From: Neckera pumila
Taxonomy: Eukaryota > Streptophyta > Bryopsida > Hypnales > Neckeraceae
Assembly (NCBI GenBank): GCA_963969595.1
Contig: OZ018415.1
Coordinates: 18,848,001-18,912,000 of the forward strand
Length of the DNA: 64,000 bases
Direction of reading: 5' to 3'
Of the stretch, positions 35,407 through 45,990 are shown piece after piece. Numbering within the stretch: position 1 is the stretch's first letter; the number at the start of each line of letters is the position of its first letter. A program made the translations under genes and the position numbers. The notes below the pieces were generated by a model that was not told the DNA's origin, did not search any database, and worked only from the letters and a program-made list of their open reading frames with translations.

Positions 35407-37758
35407 TCAACGTCTTAGACTGTAGTGGCTTCTTTGAAAGCAATCGCCTGCATGGAGATAAACTCCCCCACATTGGGGGCACAACAAATTCGTCCGACTG
35501 GAACCTCGACAGTAACGACACTTCCGTCTTTGACCACTTTGCACAAGCCCATGCACTCCCGGTAACGCCAGTCGAAATTGTGAAATTGCTCCCCGCTGCA
35601 ATCTCCAGGAACGACTCAACTCGTCAGCATACTGAAATTGAAATTGGAGATGTGATGTCGCATCCTTTGCAAGCTGCTCTGCCGCAACATTATTGAGTAT
35701 GTAACAGTTGACAATGGACGTGTCTACAAGATAAAAAAAAATCTTGTGCCACCATTTGTGGCTTTGACTTTGGCAAGAGTAACTGCCACGAAGGTGGTCA
35801 CCAACATCTACTCCCCTCATGAAGTCACAGTAGCCTTTGTGTACCGGCAATGTGGCCAAATCGGTTTGAATACCATCAATCCGTCGTGGAACCGTGGGCC
35901 ACTCTTCCTTAGGACCTGATACAGGCGGGTAAAATGTCGATAAAATCTTCATTGCTTTGCGGTCAACAAACACTATGCACAAGATATGTCCGCTCCTATG
36001 CATTCTTTAGAAGAGGCTGCCTTGCTCTTCAGTTGACAGAGTCTTCATGTCTTGGAAACATTGAGGCAAACCCAGGCGGTTGTTTCTCACAGTTCTCACT
36101 CCGTAAGTGCCGTGAGAATGCACTTCCGACAAGAGCTTCACAGATGTGAAGAAATTGTCCGTACATACCATGTGAGCCCTGTGATGAAGACCGTTCATCA
36201 ACTGCAACACAACATCGTGCCCACTCTTCGCTTCACCAATACCACCTCCCGCCAAGGACTCTCGAAATTGGGACCCTGTGTATATTTGAAAATCATAGAC
36301 GTATTTCTGACGAGCGTCAGACAGGCACCATATTTTAACACCCCACTTAGTGGGTTTCCTGGGCATGTACTGCCTTACCGGGCGGTATTTACCTTTGTAT
36401 GGCACCATGGTCTCGTCCACAGTGACCTCTTGATGTAAATTCCAATTGCTCTTGAAGCATCTCTGCAGCTCAGTCACCAACCAACGCATTTTTCGAAGTC
36501 TGTCGAACTCTGCACTGTCACCTGCAACTACTGGCACGCTGTCATCTGCGATGTGAAAACACCTTGTAATGTCTTCGTAGCGGCTGCAACTCATGATGGT
36601 AGATATCGAAAGGCAGTACAAGAACTCATTCCGTCTGTTCCAATAACTTCTGTGATTGGGCAATCTTTTAATGCCCATTAGCAAATTCACTGCAACAAAC
36701 ACCTTCAATTTGTGTTTATGAAGAGGCCACCACTTCCTTCTACCTACAGGAAAGGTTCTTCCCGTTAGCACCTCACTGGCGTACCGGTTAGTGTCAACAC
36801 AAATTTGTTGTAGTGTCTGGTCTGTCCAAAAACGAGAGAAGAGAACGGCCTTGCCTGGCATCCGATGAATTGGAAAATTAGGACCAGGCGATGGTCCCGT
36901 GAATGGTGCTGGCGCCTCTAAGAATGCCGGCTGCTCCATGCTCGACGTCTCTTCTGTAAAGGCCTCCACAAATGCCCGCCGTGCAGCCGCTGCGGATATG
37001 CACTCACATCGTCGGCGTTCACGAACTGGTGCAGTCGGAACAGGCACTGCTGTCGCGGTCCTGGAAGGCGGAGGTGTGGTGCTCCCTTGTTGCTTCCTTC
37101 GTTTGTCGTTGCTGCAGCCCGGTGCATGCGCTTCCGCTCTTACTGCAGGTGCACGGGAGCTGTCAGGCAAGTCCGATGTTGGAATGCCTGACTTCAAGTT
37201 CACTGCCTGTTTACGAGTGCTTTGCTGATGGCCAGTCCCAGCATGTGCTGACATTGTTTCAACGTTGACGATGTGCTGTGCAGGTTTGGCATCGGAAGCT
37301 GGAAGCCTGTTGATGATCAAGTTCGGGAACGTCTCGACGGAGTTCACCATTCGCTGTGAGCTATGCAAGTGGCCGTCATCGCCGTTCTGTTGGGTGGCCG
37401 TATTCAAGTTTGCATGAGGCTGGGTGCCACCAGCGGTGCTTCTGTCGGCAAAGTGATACCAAGATAACCATGTTTTGTCAATGTCATCTTGAAACGAGGA
37501 ATCATCAGGATTGGATGACTGAAACATTGGAGACTCGGAAGTCCCCATGGAAGTGAAACTGCACTCTGGTCTCTCCATGGAAGACGCGTGACCTCCCGAC
37601 ACTTGGAGGTGGGAGGCATCAGCAATGTCACGGAAGTCGTCTTCGTCGTTGCATTGTTCCAGAATCACAACAGGCTCCACGTGACCGCTGGGAAGATGCA
37701 CCTCTCGGCCGTTGTCGACGACTATGATGTGCATTAGCTGTCGAGTATCGTTTTGCAT
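35407..37758 (-). pseudogene. piggyBac transposase with one in-frame stop
   Basis: A single minus-strand frame spans 783 sense codons but is interrupted by one TAA at 36007-36009 (codon 584); the frame resumes unchanged after it. The first half is a long polar N-terminal region, then the DDE_Tnp_1_7 (piggyBac) domain. The expected catalytic aspartates are all visible: VTVDETMVPYKG (about 448), VCTDNFF (about 532) and RGVDVGDHLRG (about 652 and 655). The last two lie beyond the stop. The C terminus has a cysteine-rich zinc finger (KCRYC ... CPQCGGVYLHAGDC), typical for targeting by piggyBac transposases. So the protein would be cut before half of its catalytic site unless the stop is read through. 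It may be a recently dead copy. Confidence 0.85.
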
Positions 37759-37920
37759 GTAACTGTGGATAACTAATCCGAGTGCCCAGTCATTGGTGTC
37801 TTCCGTAACAACAATGTCGGTCCGGGAGTTCAGGAGGGACGACTGAAATCAAACTGGCATAGGTACTGTAGCTGGTGAAGGCAACGTTGACGTATCTGAC
37901 CCAATGGTTGCCACAGCCCA

Positions 37921-38286
37921 TCAATCTCCCCGCCACAAAAGAATGCTCCTGCTCGCAGGCGCAGACAGTGGATGTTGTTGTAAGTCATGGAGGAGCCCAG
38001 TCATAGGCGTTGTCGATGCGATGGGGGGACAGTCAAGAGCTAAGTTACCTGATGCCGATAACTGTGAGCCTTCAAATTGCGTCTCTACGTGACCTGATGT
38101 CGATGTCATGCAACTTTTTCGTTTCCGAGAGAGAATCGTTGCTTTTTTTGACGCCGACTTCTCATTGCGATGTGCAGGGCTGTCGCGGTTTTGCTGCGGT
38201 AGTTGAGCAGCAGGTTCGCCCACGGCACGAGGCGTGAGGGGAGTCGTCATCCCGTCTGAAGCAATAACCAAGAATGTAGGCTCCAT
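37921..38286 (-). CDS. Hypothetical protein or 5' exon within the piggyBac element
   Basis: An ATG-started frame of 121 codons, 162 bases upstream of the transposase start. It is Ser/Pro-rich with a basic stretch (KKATILSRKRK) that could act as a nuclear signal. I do not recognise a family. It may be an upstream exon of the transposase gene, a second element-encoded protein, or chance. Confidence 0.3.
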   Translation of the reverse strand: MEPTFLVIASDGMTTPLTPRAVGEPAAQLPQQNRDSPAHRNEKSASKKATILSRKRKSCMTSTSGHVETQFEGSQLSASGNLALDCPPIASTTPMTGLLHDLQQHPLSAPASRSILLWRGD

Positions 38287-38335
38287 GACGTGGAGCGCGA
38301 GGATGCAATGCCGCAGAAGACAAAGATGTTGTTCT

Positions 38336-38695
38336 CTAGATGCAAATTCGGCAAAGGCACGGAGCAGCGTCGATGTCAGGCCAAAGAAATACTCGTATGG
38401 CGTGGTTCACTTCAGGACTGAAACCGTGTGGGTCCCCTTCTGGTGCTCTGTCCCTCCACCCCAGAATTCGTGCGCAGTGATGGTGGAAGAGGAAACGCAG
38501 TCCTTGAGGTGTGTCCCTTTTCTTGATGCCCTTCTTAACAGATTTCCGCAACAATTGCCTTCGGTCTAGAAGAGAAAGAATTTGACGACTTTGGAAATTG
38601 CTAGCTCCCACCGATGTGCACCACAGCCGAATTGTCTGCTTGACGTAAGTGAACCTGTTGGAATCGTTCGCACAGCGGTTGAGCACGGCGTCCAT
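38336..38695 (-). CDS. Hypothetical protein within the piggyBac element
   Basis: An ATG-started frame of 119 codons just upstream of the previous one and on the same strand. The composition is globular-looking, with a basic middle (RRQLLRKSVKKGIKKR) and a C-terminal part containing Trp and Pro. No family recognised. Its position suggests an element-encoded accessory protein or the first exon of a longer transposase transcript. Confidence 0.35.
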   Translation of the reverse strand: MDAVLNRCANDSNRFTYVKQTIRLWCTSVGASNFQSRQILSLLDRRQLLRKSVKKGIKKRDTPQGLRFLFHHHCARILGWRDRAPEGDPHGFSPEVNHAIRVFLWPDIDAAPCLCRICI

Positions 38696-40196
38696 ATCAA
38701 TCTCCGTTCATGCTGCTCCAGTGAAGAGAAGCACTTCGAAACTGCAGTAATGAGTCAGCTACCGTGTACAAGAACTTCACTTTCAAGTTGTCCTTGGTCC
38801 GGAACTGAAGTTGTTGTACCTTTGGAAGTGAGGAGATCGGCAACGACAGTGCAAGTAAAGGACTGAGAGGAAACTGCAACGACAAAATCAAGGACTGTAT
38901 ATTGCGAGGTAATGGAAATTGACCAAAGAACACATACATGCAAGTATGTTGGACTGACAACGTCGATTCAGTGGGCTCACTCTACGTAAATTTAGACTCT
39001 AACAGTATGCTCTCATCAATGGCACTGTGCAAGAATCAATATAGCGACAAGCTTCGGCAACAACACACTGTCACTACTATCGGTACAGGGCTACTAAGTC
39101 TGAGGTCAATGCTAACGTAATTAGATGTACAGCTTTCGACTGGAGAAGACTCGAGTGAAGAGAAGTATGTGAGAGATGTAACACGACAGTGCGAAGAAGA
39201 ATTTGGCAGAGGGTAATCATGAGAGACGGAAGAAGAGAAAGATTGAGATGAGAGAAGAATGAACTAGTGTACGAAGACCAAGTGACAGGCATAAAAATTG
39301 CAGAAGCAGAAACTCCTTCGCTGGCCCAGCGTACACGTCATGTCAATGGGTAAGAGGTGAGTTATTCCTGTGATGCAGAGGCTTACTTATTTGAACGGAA
39401 GAGGGATTGGCAAGTTGTACATTAGGAACTCCATAAATTCAAGTGGCGGCTTGCAGATAGATGTAACATAAAATAGATCAGAGATATGCATGAGTGACTG
39501 CCAAGTTCATGTTCGTTTATTGCAGAAAAAAGTTGCACAGTGAAGGAGATTTTCTTCCTGAGAGACGTGCATTTCCAAAAAAATGACCATTCAATGTGCA
39601 GCACTGCACCGTCATTACAAAATCATAGTCCTTGAAGTCGTAGACATAGGAAATGCTACGAATTTACTTTCCAAACTCATCTATGAGCATACAAATTCTA
39701 GAATTTCCTTGTACGTGCATTGAAGCATGAGGCGGCGGGTAGTTCTACTGGAATACAAAATGAATCGTCTCTTTCAGGGAGGCGACAAGTGTCCGTCTTG
39801 TACGAGTAATTGTAAATTTTATAATAGTGAGTTTTGTAGAGAACTGTGCCGCTGTCAGTTTCCACTTCAATATAAAAATGAAAGGAACAGTGCTCGCTGA
39901 CGTACGGTACGTGTACACTGAAGCCTTGCCCGAGTACTGGAGATCACTCCAGAAATTTGTCAAAGAAACCAAAATTTTAGCAGAGGGCAGGAGAAAATTT
40001 CAGCATCCGAACACCTCCCTGTGCCTTTGGTTTTCTCTGAAAATACTGGCAGGTATTTGCAGGACAGGCACGCATTTCCAGTTGCTGAACAGTACCACCG
40101 GTCTCTCAAAAAAAAATTGGATGAAAAAACTCCGATTCCGTCAGAGATTTGGCACTGCAGCTCTGTGCATCGTCCAGAAAGTGGACGCAAACGCGC

Positions 40197-40426
40197 TTAA
40201 CCCTTGAACGTCGAGGCGGACACTTTGCGTCCGATGAATGACAAGAGAATCTCCTGTGTAGGACAGAAATGCAACTATTCATCCTCCAAATTTTGTTGTG
40301 AAAAGGAAGGTCCTTTACAGTAGTTTGACTTCCAATGAGTACTTTTTCAATTTTTTAAGCCAATTGTTCCCACGGTTTTGCAAAAGGGTGATTTCTACGG
40401 CCACCGACCCAGCGTTCAAGGGTTAA
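40197..40426. mobile_element. 230-bp TTAA-ended MITE nested in the piggyBac right end
   Basis: Left end TTAACCCTTGAACG; right end CGTTCAAGGGTTAA: a 14-bp inverted repeat including TTAA. It sits inside the CTTAAG of the larger element's right terminal repeat; removing it with one TTAA restores the expected piggyBac end. A nearby inverted pair GGACGCAAA / TTTGCGTCC (about 40182 and 40223) spans its left boundary. Non-coding. Confidence 0.7.
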
Positions 40427-40433
40427 GGGTTAA

Positions 40434-40921
40434 CCACTGTAATGGCTCCCAATCCTGTAATAAGTTTTTTTTTGGAATTTCACTTTAGATCATGCCACAC
40501 AAACACCACACATGCTTGTTGCTTTTGGCTTAGTGATGGAATGGATATCAAGAATTCTAAAACCGATCGTCTATGCCAAGAGGAATCACACTGAAATAGG
40601 TATCATTCTCCATTTGAATGTAGTATTTAACTTTCTCAAATTCTATTCCTATGACTAAAATAGTGCTAAACTCACCACAGCATATATGAAAGTTCTCAAC
40701 AAAGCATGAAATTGAAAAAGGATTTCTTTCTACAAAAATGTACACTTCAGATTACAATACCCCTGGAATTGGCGGCTTGAATGCCTGGTATACAAACCTT
40801 ACCTCATTCACAATCTAAATGGCATCAGAAGCAGTTGAACGTGTTCTACCGCAGGAAGTGCTGGACGAGTAATCAGAAGGTGTGCTTGGCCTCCTTGATT
40901 ACTCGTCCCCTTACGGTGGCC
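40434..40921. other. 3' flank of the DUF1350 gene
   Basis: No coding region. It should contain the 3' untranslated part of the minus-strand DUF1350 gene; the poly(A) signal is not obvious. Confidence 0.45.
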
Positions 40922-43381
40922 TCAGCTCTTGTAATCCCCCTTCAGCAATGTTCGGTCGGTATCTTTGGGTGAAGCATTAATCCAATCTGAGATTTCATCT
41001 ACTAGACTCTCAATGTTTGCAAGTGTTTCCGCTCGACGCCGCTGCGCTACAGAATTCATACCAAGTCCTTTTGCAAGGTCGACCCACGGAGTACCAGCTG
41101 CCATGCTTGAAAACATCTCAGTGCCTCGATTGAGAGTACTCATGAATTCTTCAGGTAGTTCAGGGAAAACCTGCACAAAGCAATATGTCACACCCCTTTG
41201 TGGTCAAACTCTTGCTTTGCAAATACATCTCGCAAAAACCTTATCCCTATGATTAAGTTGGAGATCTGCGGATACACATATCACAACACTTTCCAGCTTT
41301 AACTGATCAGAAACTCCTTAAATCACCTACGTTACATAACATTCATTTGACTGTTGTCAGCCTACACCCTTTTACTTCGAGAATCAGAATCACCATCGCA
41401 TTCTAAAATCATTGTTCCAAGATTGACCGTCTTTCTGAACTTGAATTTTATCAAGCCTTCTCTCAGAGAGCTTTATTGCTCTTTGGCACGTTCTAGATGT
41501 CAAGATAGCAAACCACCATGCAAAGCTTATATAAAACATTTGGAAGAATCAGAATAACGATTTGGGTCCTCGGGTGCCACAGTGGGCCTCTAAAGAAAGT
41601 AATGCATTGGAGATAAGTTTCCGACACTTTGAAAACTGCACTTCTATATATTAAGGGTGCATTTAGACTGAATTCGTCTCACCTGTAGACACGGGCGAGC
41701 ATGGTCTCCAGGTAAAGCCCGCAATGTGAGGTCAAGAAAAGTGCTCACTGCTGATTTTTGGGATAAGATCTGTGCTAAGCGAGGCGTCTCGTCGATAGTA
41801 TCGTCCTTGAACTTGATCAGTAGATTTCGCTTCACGCCATAATATGCTTTAACCTGCAAAGTAGAGCTCACATTCAAAATTCCAGATAGGTATGGCACAT
41901 GCAACACGGAACATATGGTGAAGTCAAGTAAAACTAGAAAAGCTTATGGACTAGATTAGCTTAGAGAGCCGGGAGGCTCAAGAAGGGTATTGGACATAAA
42001 GTTCAGCTGTTTCATCGAATCTAAAACTTCCAGATCTCTATTACTGATAAGTTGATGAAAGGGCTTGCTTGATCTGAAGGTTTATAGGTGATAATTTTCG
42101 TCTGACCAGCCAACAAGAGTGTGACACGGTTGCCTCAAAACTTGGACATAGCATTATGCACTCACCAGACGGTCTGTCTCCGGAGGAGCAGGGATAAATT
42201 GGTCTTTCCCATTTGCGAAGTCCTCGTAGAGAGGGAGTAGCTGATCCAAGAATGGCATGACCTGCTTGAACATGGGCGGGCTTATGTTCCCAAACTCCTT
42301 CAACCTTTTCAACGCAACTTCAGCCTGCAAACCTCACCCAATAGACCAAAGACCATAATTAGAGGAAATTAGAGTGACATAAGCCTATAACAGAAGAGTG
42401 AGAGTGACATAGGCCCACGAAGATAAAGAATCTGTTAAGGGTAGAATAAGCCTCTAAAATCGAAAAGCCAACTACAGCCAAACTTCTTGCATCCTTAAAT
42501 TACACGATGAGAAAACGATATTCGAGAGGAAAGTTGAAGGAATTTACATACCCCTAGGCGAACTGCTGGTGATGACGTTAACTGCGACAAAAGTGGGCCG
42601 ATGTTTTGTGTCATGGGTGCTACCATCGGCGATAGAAAGGGTATTGCATCGCTTGCTGACTGCACGAAAAGAAAAACAGTCTGGTTAAGAGCTGATTACC
42701 ACCTTCACAACTGTTCGATGTTCAACTGCAAGTGCTCTATGTCCCCAAACCAGAAGAGAAACGCGCTGCTCTCCAGATTTTTTATCCTTCAATAATTCCT
42801 CCTTGTGCGCTGTGTGTCGTGTAAGAAGACCACTGATGTTTGTGGGCTACTTTTTCCGTCACAAGAATTCTTGAGAATAAAGCATGAGGACCTCGTATAG
42901 AGAGGTCTTGCCTAGAGTAACTTTCTCACTTCCAGTCGGAACATCTTAAAATATTGAACGAATATATGCTGGTTTCATCACACGATGTTTCTAATCAAGA
43001 ACGAAAAAAACGAAAAAAGGAAGAGTTGCTTACCCTATTGTTGAAAGATATAATTACATTGCCCTTCCGTTGAACCGCGTACCTAGCCCCTGCGAAGACA
43101 AAGACAAAATATTAAAAATAAAAAGTTTTCCTTGAAACAATTCTAAACAAAGAAGCTGATCAGCGCGGTCACGACTTTACACGTACTCGTCGACCAACAA
43201 TCCTGGTTTCAGTACAACAGCAAACAAGAGAAATGACCAAAAATAACAAAGAAGGCCACCGAACTAGTTGGTTTGACTTTTTCGAAGCGGTGAAGCCCAG
43301 TACAGAAATAATTCATTTCTTCTACACAATAAGACTTCAGTTTATTAATAATAACATGAAAGTCAGAAGAGTGGGTCTCCC

Positions 43382-43421
<40 letters not shown>

Positions 43422-45990
43422 AGAAGAGTGGGGCATATTAAATGTGAAGCGACACAAAAAACTCACATGCGAATAGACACAAGCGAAGACTAGACAACAA
43501 AGCACCTCACCTATGAGAAGATGGGTCAATGCTCCAAGTGAGTGCCCCACTCCAAAAACAGGCATATCCTCCACCTATCATAAGCAACACCACCAAAATA
43601 TTAGTACCTCTATGGAGGTTGACGCAGAGGGCATGAACATTGTAAATAAAAGGATTATACAGTAGAACCTCTCTTAGTGCATAGTGTGGGGACCATGCAC
43701 TAAGAGAGGTTTATGCAGTTGGAGAGGTTCTGTACTAAACTCTAGCTAATGTGGCCGCTCACTATGGGGCCTCCAACTACTGTTCACAAATAAATGCTTC
43801 AAAGTACAACCTCTCTTACTGCATATTATGCACTAAGAGAGTATGCACTAAGAGAGTTCCTACTGTAGTAAGCATGATAGAACAGAGAGAAGGCTGAGTT
43901 ACTGCACCAGAGGTCGATATTTGTAGTCATCCAGTAAAGCACGTAGACAACGGTCGAACTTGAACTGAGCCTCATCCGCAATTCTTAGGTGATCAAATCC
44001 ACTAGCGTACGGTGTTGCAATAATAACATAGCCCCTGCCATCAAGCGACAGTACATGACAGTACATGATGGGATTCAACGTTGGCAAATTGAACGAAAAG
44101 CAGAAGAGATAATGAAGTAAAGGAATAAAAACAATTGGTTACCTTTCACAAAGACGTTCCAAAAACAAACGGTATGTCAACTGCGGTGTTGCTCCAACAA
44201 AGACTCCGCCTATGAAGTGCACTACGGCCACAGCTTCCTTCTTACTTGGCGTAAGCACCCATGAGCCCTAAACTCATACCCCAAACTCTTTAGCATAAAG
44301 CAACTGCGTAGACATACACTCAAGCCTCTTTAACCTTACCGCTTGGTTCCAACTTTTTCTCTATGACATAGATTGTATGTGTGGCAAGTATGCTAGACTC
44401 AATGACAGTGTGGCAAGTGTGCAGGATATTATAGAATTTCAATTTAGAGAAGGTCATAATAAAGATGTTTGAGTGTAAAGTGACCTGGCAGAGAAGTACA
44501 ATATGGTACATCGAAAGAGAACCTACTTAGAGATCTTATGATTCGGACCCTTTGAAGAGTTTATTAGCAGACCTGGACACAAAATTTCATGGTCCAGCAT
44601 TACTAAAATTGAAGTTCCAGCAAATTTGAATAATGTGCTCCTTATCAACTAGAACGGGAACAACGAAACAATGTTAACACGCTTCAACCGAAATGCAAAG
44701 ATTCATTACACACCTGAATATCTTTCCACCTTCCAGGGTCCATGTCACCACCGGTGGTCCGCTGGGCTGTATCAGCGATCACCCTAATTCCCCATCAATC
44801 CAATTTAACCAAACGTTACCACAATTATAACGACACCAAAGCAAAAAACTAGAAATTTCTAGTCACACAGAAGATTACGTATACAAATAGCACAATATAT
44901 AGCATCTATTCCATGATTGTAGATGCAGTACCTCTTAGTGTCTAAACCCTTAAATATATAAATCCACTTTTGGAAGCTCATCACCAGTTATACTAATTTC
45001 CAAAATAGCTTTTTACCTTTCAAAAATGAAGCAAATAGTTCCTTCTTTCTACAACCTCGCCTCTTTAATCCACTGCCTAGGTCCAAAACATTGGCAATGA
45101 AATAATTTTAATTTTAAGTCACAAGTGTGCAAAATATTCCAAAATGTCATTCTAGAAAGGGTCATAATAAACAAGTCTAAATGTAGTGGCATGTTTACTA
45201 CCTTCCTAAGACTTCCTAAATGATTCATTTCGAGTCCAATAGACATGGATGCAATCGCTTACAGCTCTACTTGTAGAGACTTAACCTGGAAGTGGAAATA
45301 TCCACTTCTGGCCATATAGGGACTTAGAGGTTACCACTACAATCTACAAATCTTTCCCAAGAACAATTACTCAAAAGACCTAACCCAGCACTCCATCTGC
45401 TCATTCAAGGCAAGAATCATGAAATCCAAGAGACCCTAATCCTCTGAAATTTTCTTCAATTGGCACAAATCCTTTATACCTTGAGTTCAAGAAAAAAAGA
45501 GCTGGCACGAAGGCCAACTATAGTAAAAATAAGTTTAGTCACTGCCAACCATGGTGGAGCTACGGTGGTCGATCAACCCTGCCCTAAAATGTTATGAATT
45601 ACTTGAATAGACACATTACACGAACAAACGTCTGAATTCTTGCTCTAAACCTAAACGACTAGAGCTGCCCACAAAAGGAATGCGAATTTCTTTATCATTC
45701 TCGGATATGCAACTGACTGACCTCTCAATCTTGCCATAGAGCTGTAAACTCTCCTTCTGATTATCATTAAGATCCGCCCTTGCTTGCAGCATTCTGTGAC
45801 GCCTCTTCCCCGGACTCCTTCCACGCCTTCCATACATCGGCACATCTGTGCTTGTGCGCAAACCCCCCATGAGGCCATTGCCCACTGCAAACCCACAATT
45901 CACATGCCCTGGAATCACACGTCCCGAACTCGAGACCGAGATCGCAGTGACCGCAATAGCCACTCCGACCGATGCGTGTGCCGCCATCAT
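40922..45990 (-). CDS. DUF1350 family alpha/beta-hydrolase-like protein
   Basis: Ten minus-strand exons join in frame: 45722-45990, 44714-44783, 44143-44237, 43908-44034, 43511-43574, 43034-43089, 42552-42659, 42166-42324, 41683-41853 and 40922-41170, giving about 455 residues. The protein matches the plant and cyanobacterial DUF1350 family. Landmarks are AVVHFIGGVFVGATPQLTYR, YVIIATPY, GVGHSLGALTHLLIG (a nucleophile-elbow-like GHSLG), RYAVQRKGNVIISFNNR and RALPGD. The first about 85 residues are Ala/Ser/Arg-rich with few acidic residues, consistent with a chloroplast transit peptide. Biochemical activity is not known to me. The start is ATG at 45990, immediately followed by a second ATG. The acceptor of exon 3 is a tandem AG (44237 or 44240), giving possible one-residue variants. 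An Emigrant-like MITE lies in intron 4. Confidence 0.9.
43365..43432. repeat. Poly(A) tract flanked by short direct repeats
   Basis: A run of 30 A at 43389-43418 is preceded by AGAAGAGTGGG (about 43366) and followed by the same AGAAGAGTGGG (about 43421). A poly(A) tail between direct repeats is the mark of a retroposed insertion, here very short. It lies in intron 5 of the DUF1350 gene. Confidence 0.5.
43660..43865. mobile_element. Emigrant-like MITE (pogo/Tc1-mariner type)
   Basis: It starts CAGTAGAACCTCTCTTAGTG and the right end is its near-exact complement (GCACTAAGAGAGTTCCTACTG). The sequence is flanked by TA on both sides. TA duplication and CAGTxxAACCTCT ends match the Emigrant family described in Arabidopsis, moved by pogo-like transposases. 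Inner copies of the TGCACTAAGAGAG motif occur. It sits in intron 4 of the DUF1350 gene. Confidence 0.8.
44310..44490. repeat. Shared intron repeat, copy in DUF1350 intron 2
   Basis: Homologous to 45050-45215 in intron 1. Landmarks in order are GCCTCTTTAA, GGCAAGTGTGCA, TAGAGAAGGTCATAATAAA. Confidence 0.5.
45050..45215. repeat. Shared intron repeat, copy in DUF1350 intron 1
   Basis: Contains GCCTCTTTAATCC, CACAAGTGTGCAAAATATT and TAGAAAGGGTCATAATAAAC, matching the copy in intron 2 in the same order. Confidence 0.5.

Larger units (their letters stand above)
34028..40433. mobile_element. piggyBac transposon, 6.4 kb, inactivated
   Basis: The left end reads TTAACCTTTAAGTGC. The right end, ignoring a nested 230-bp element, is its near-perfect inverted partner (13 of 15, both differences C/T), with TTAA at 34028-34031 and 40430-40433. 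TTAA duplication and precise TTAA-CC ends define piggyBac. On the minus strand it carries the transposase (35407-37758) and two upstream open frames (37921-38286, 38336-38695). The region 38700-40190 holds no convincing gene; it may contain promoter and leader. The element lies about 0.5 kb from the end of the DUF1350 gene. Confidence 0.8.

Noticed and set aside
35202..35696. 164-codon plus-strand open frame in the piggyBac element
   Set aside because: Mostly antisense to the transposase C-terminal region; no independent evidence.
40197..40426. Internal subterminal repeat belonging to the piggyBac element itself
   Set aside because: Its left end is in the orientation of an element start, and removing it with one TTAA improves the match of the larger element's ends from 13 of 17 to 13 of 15; still, this alternative is not excluded.
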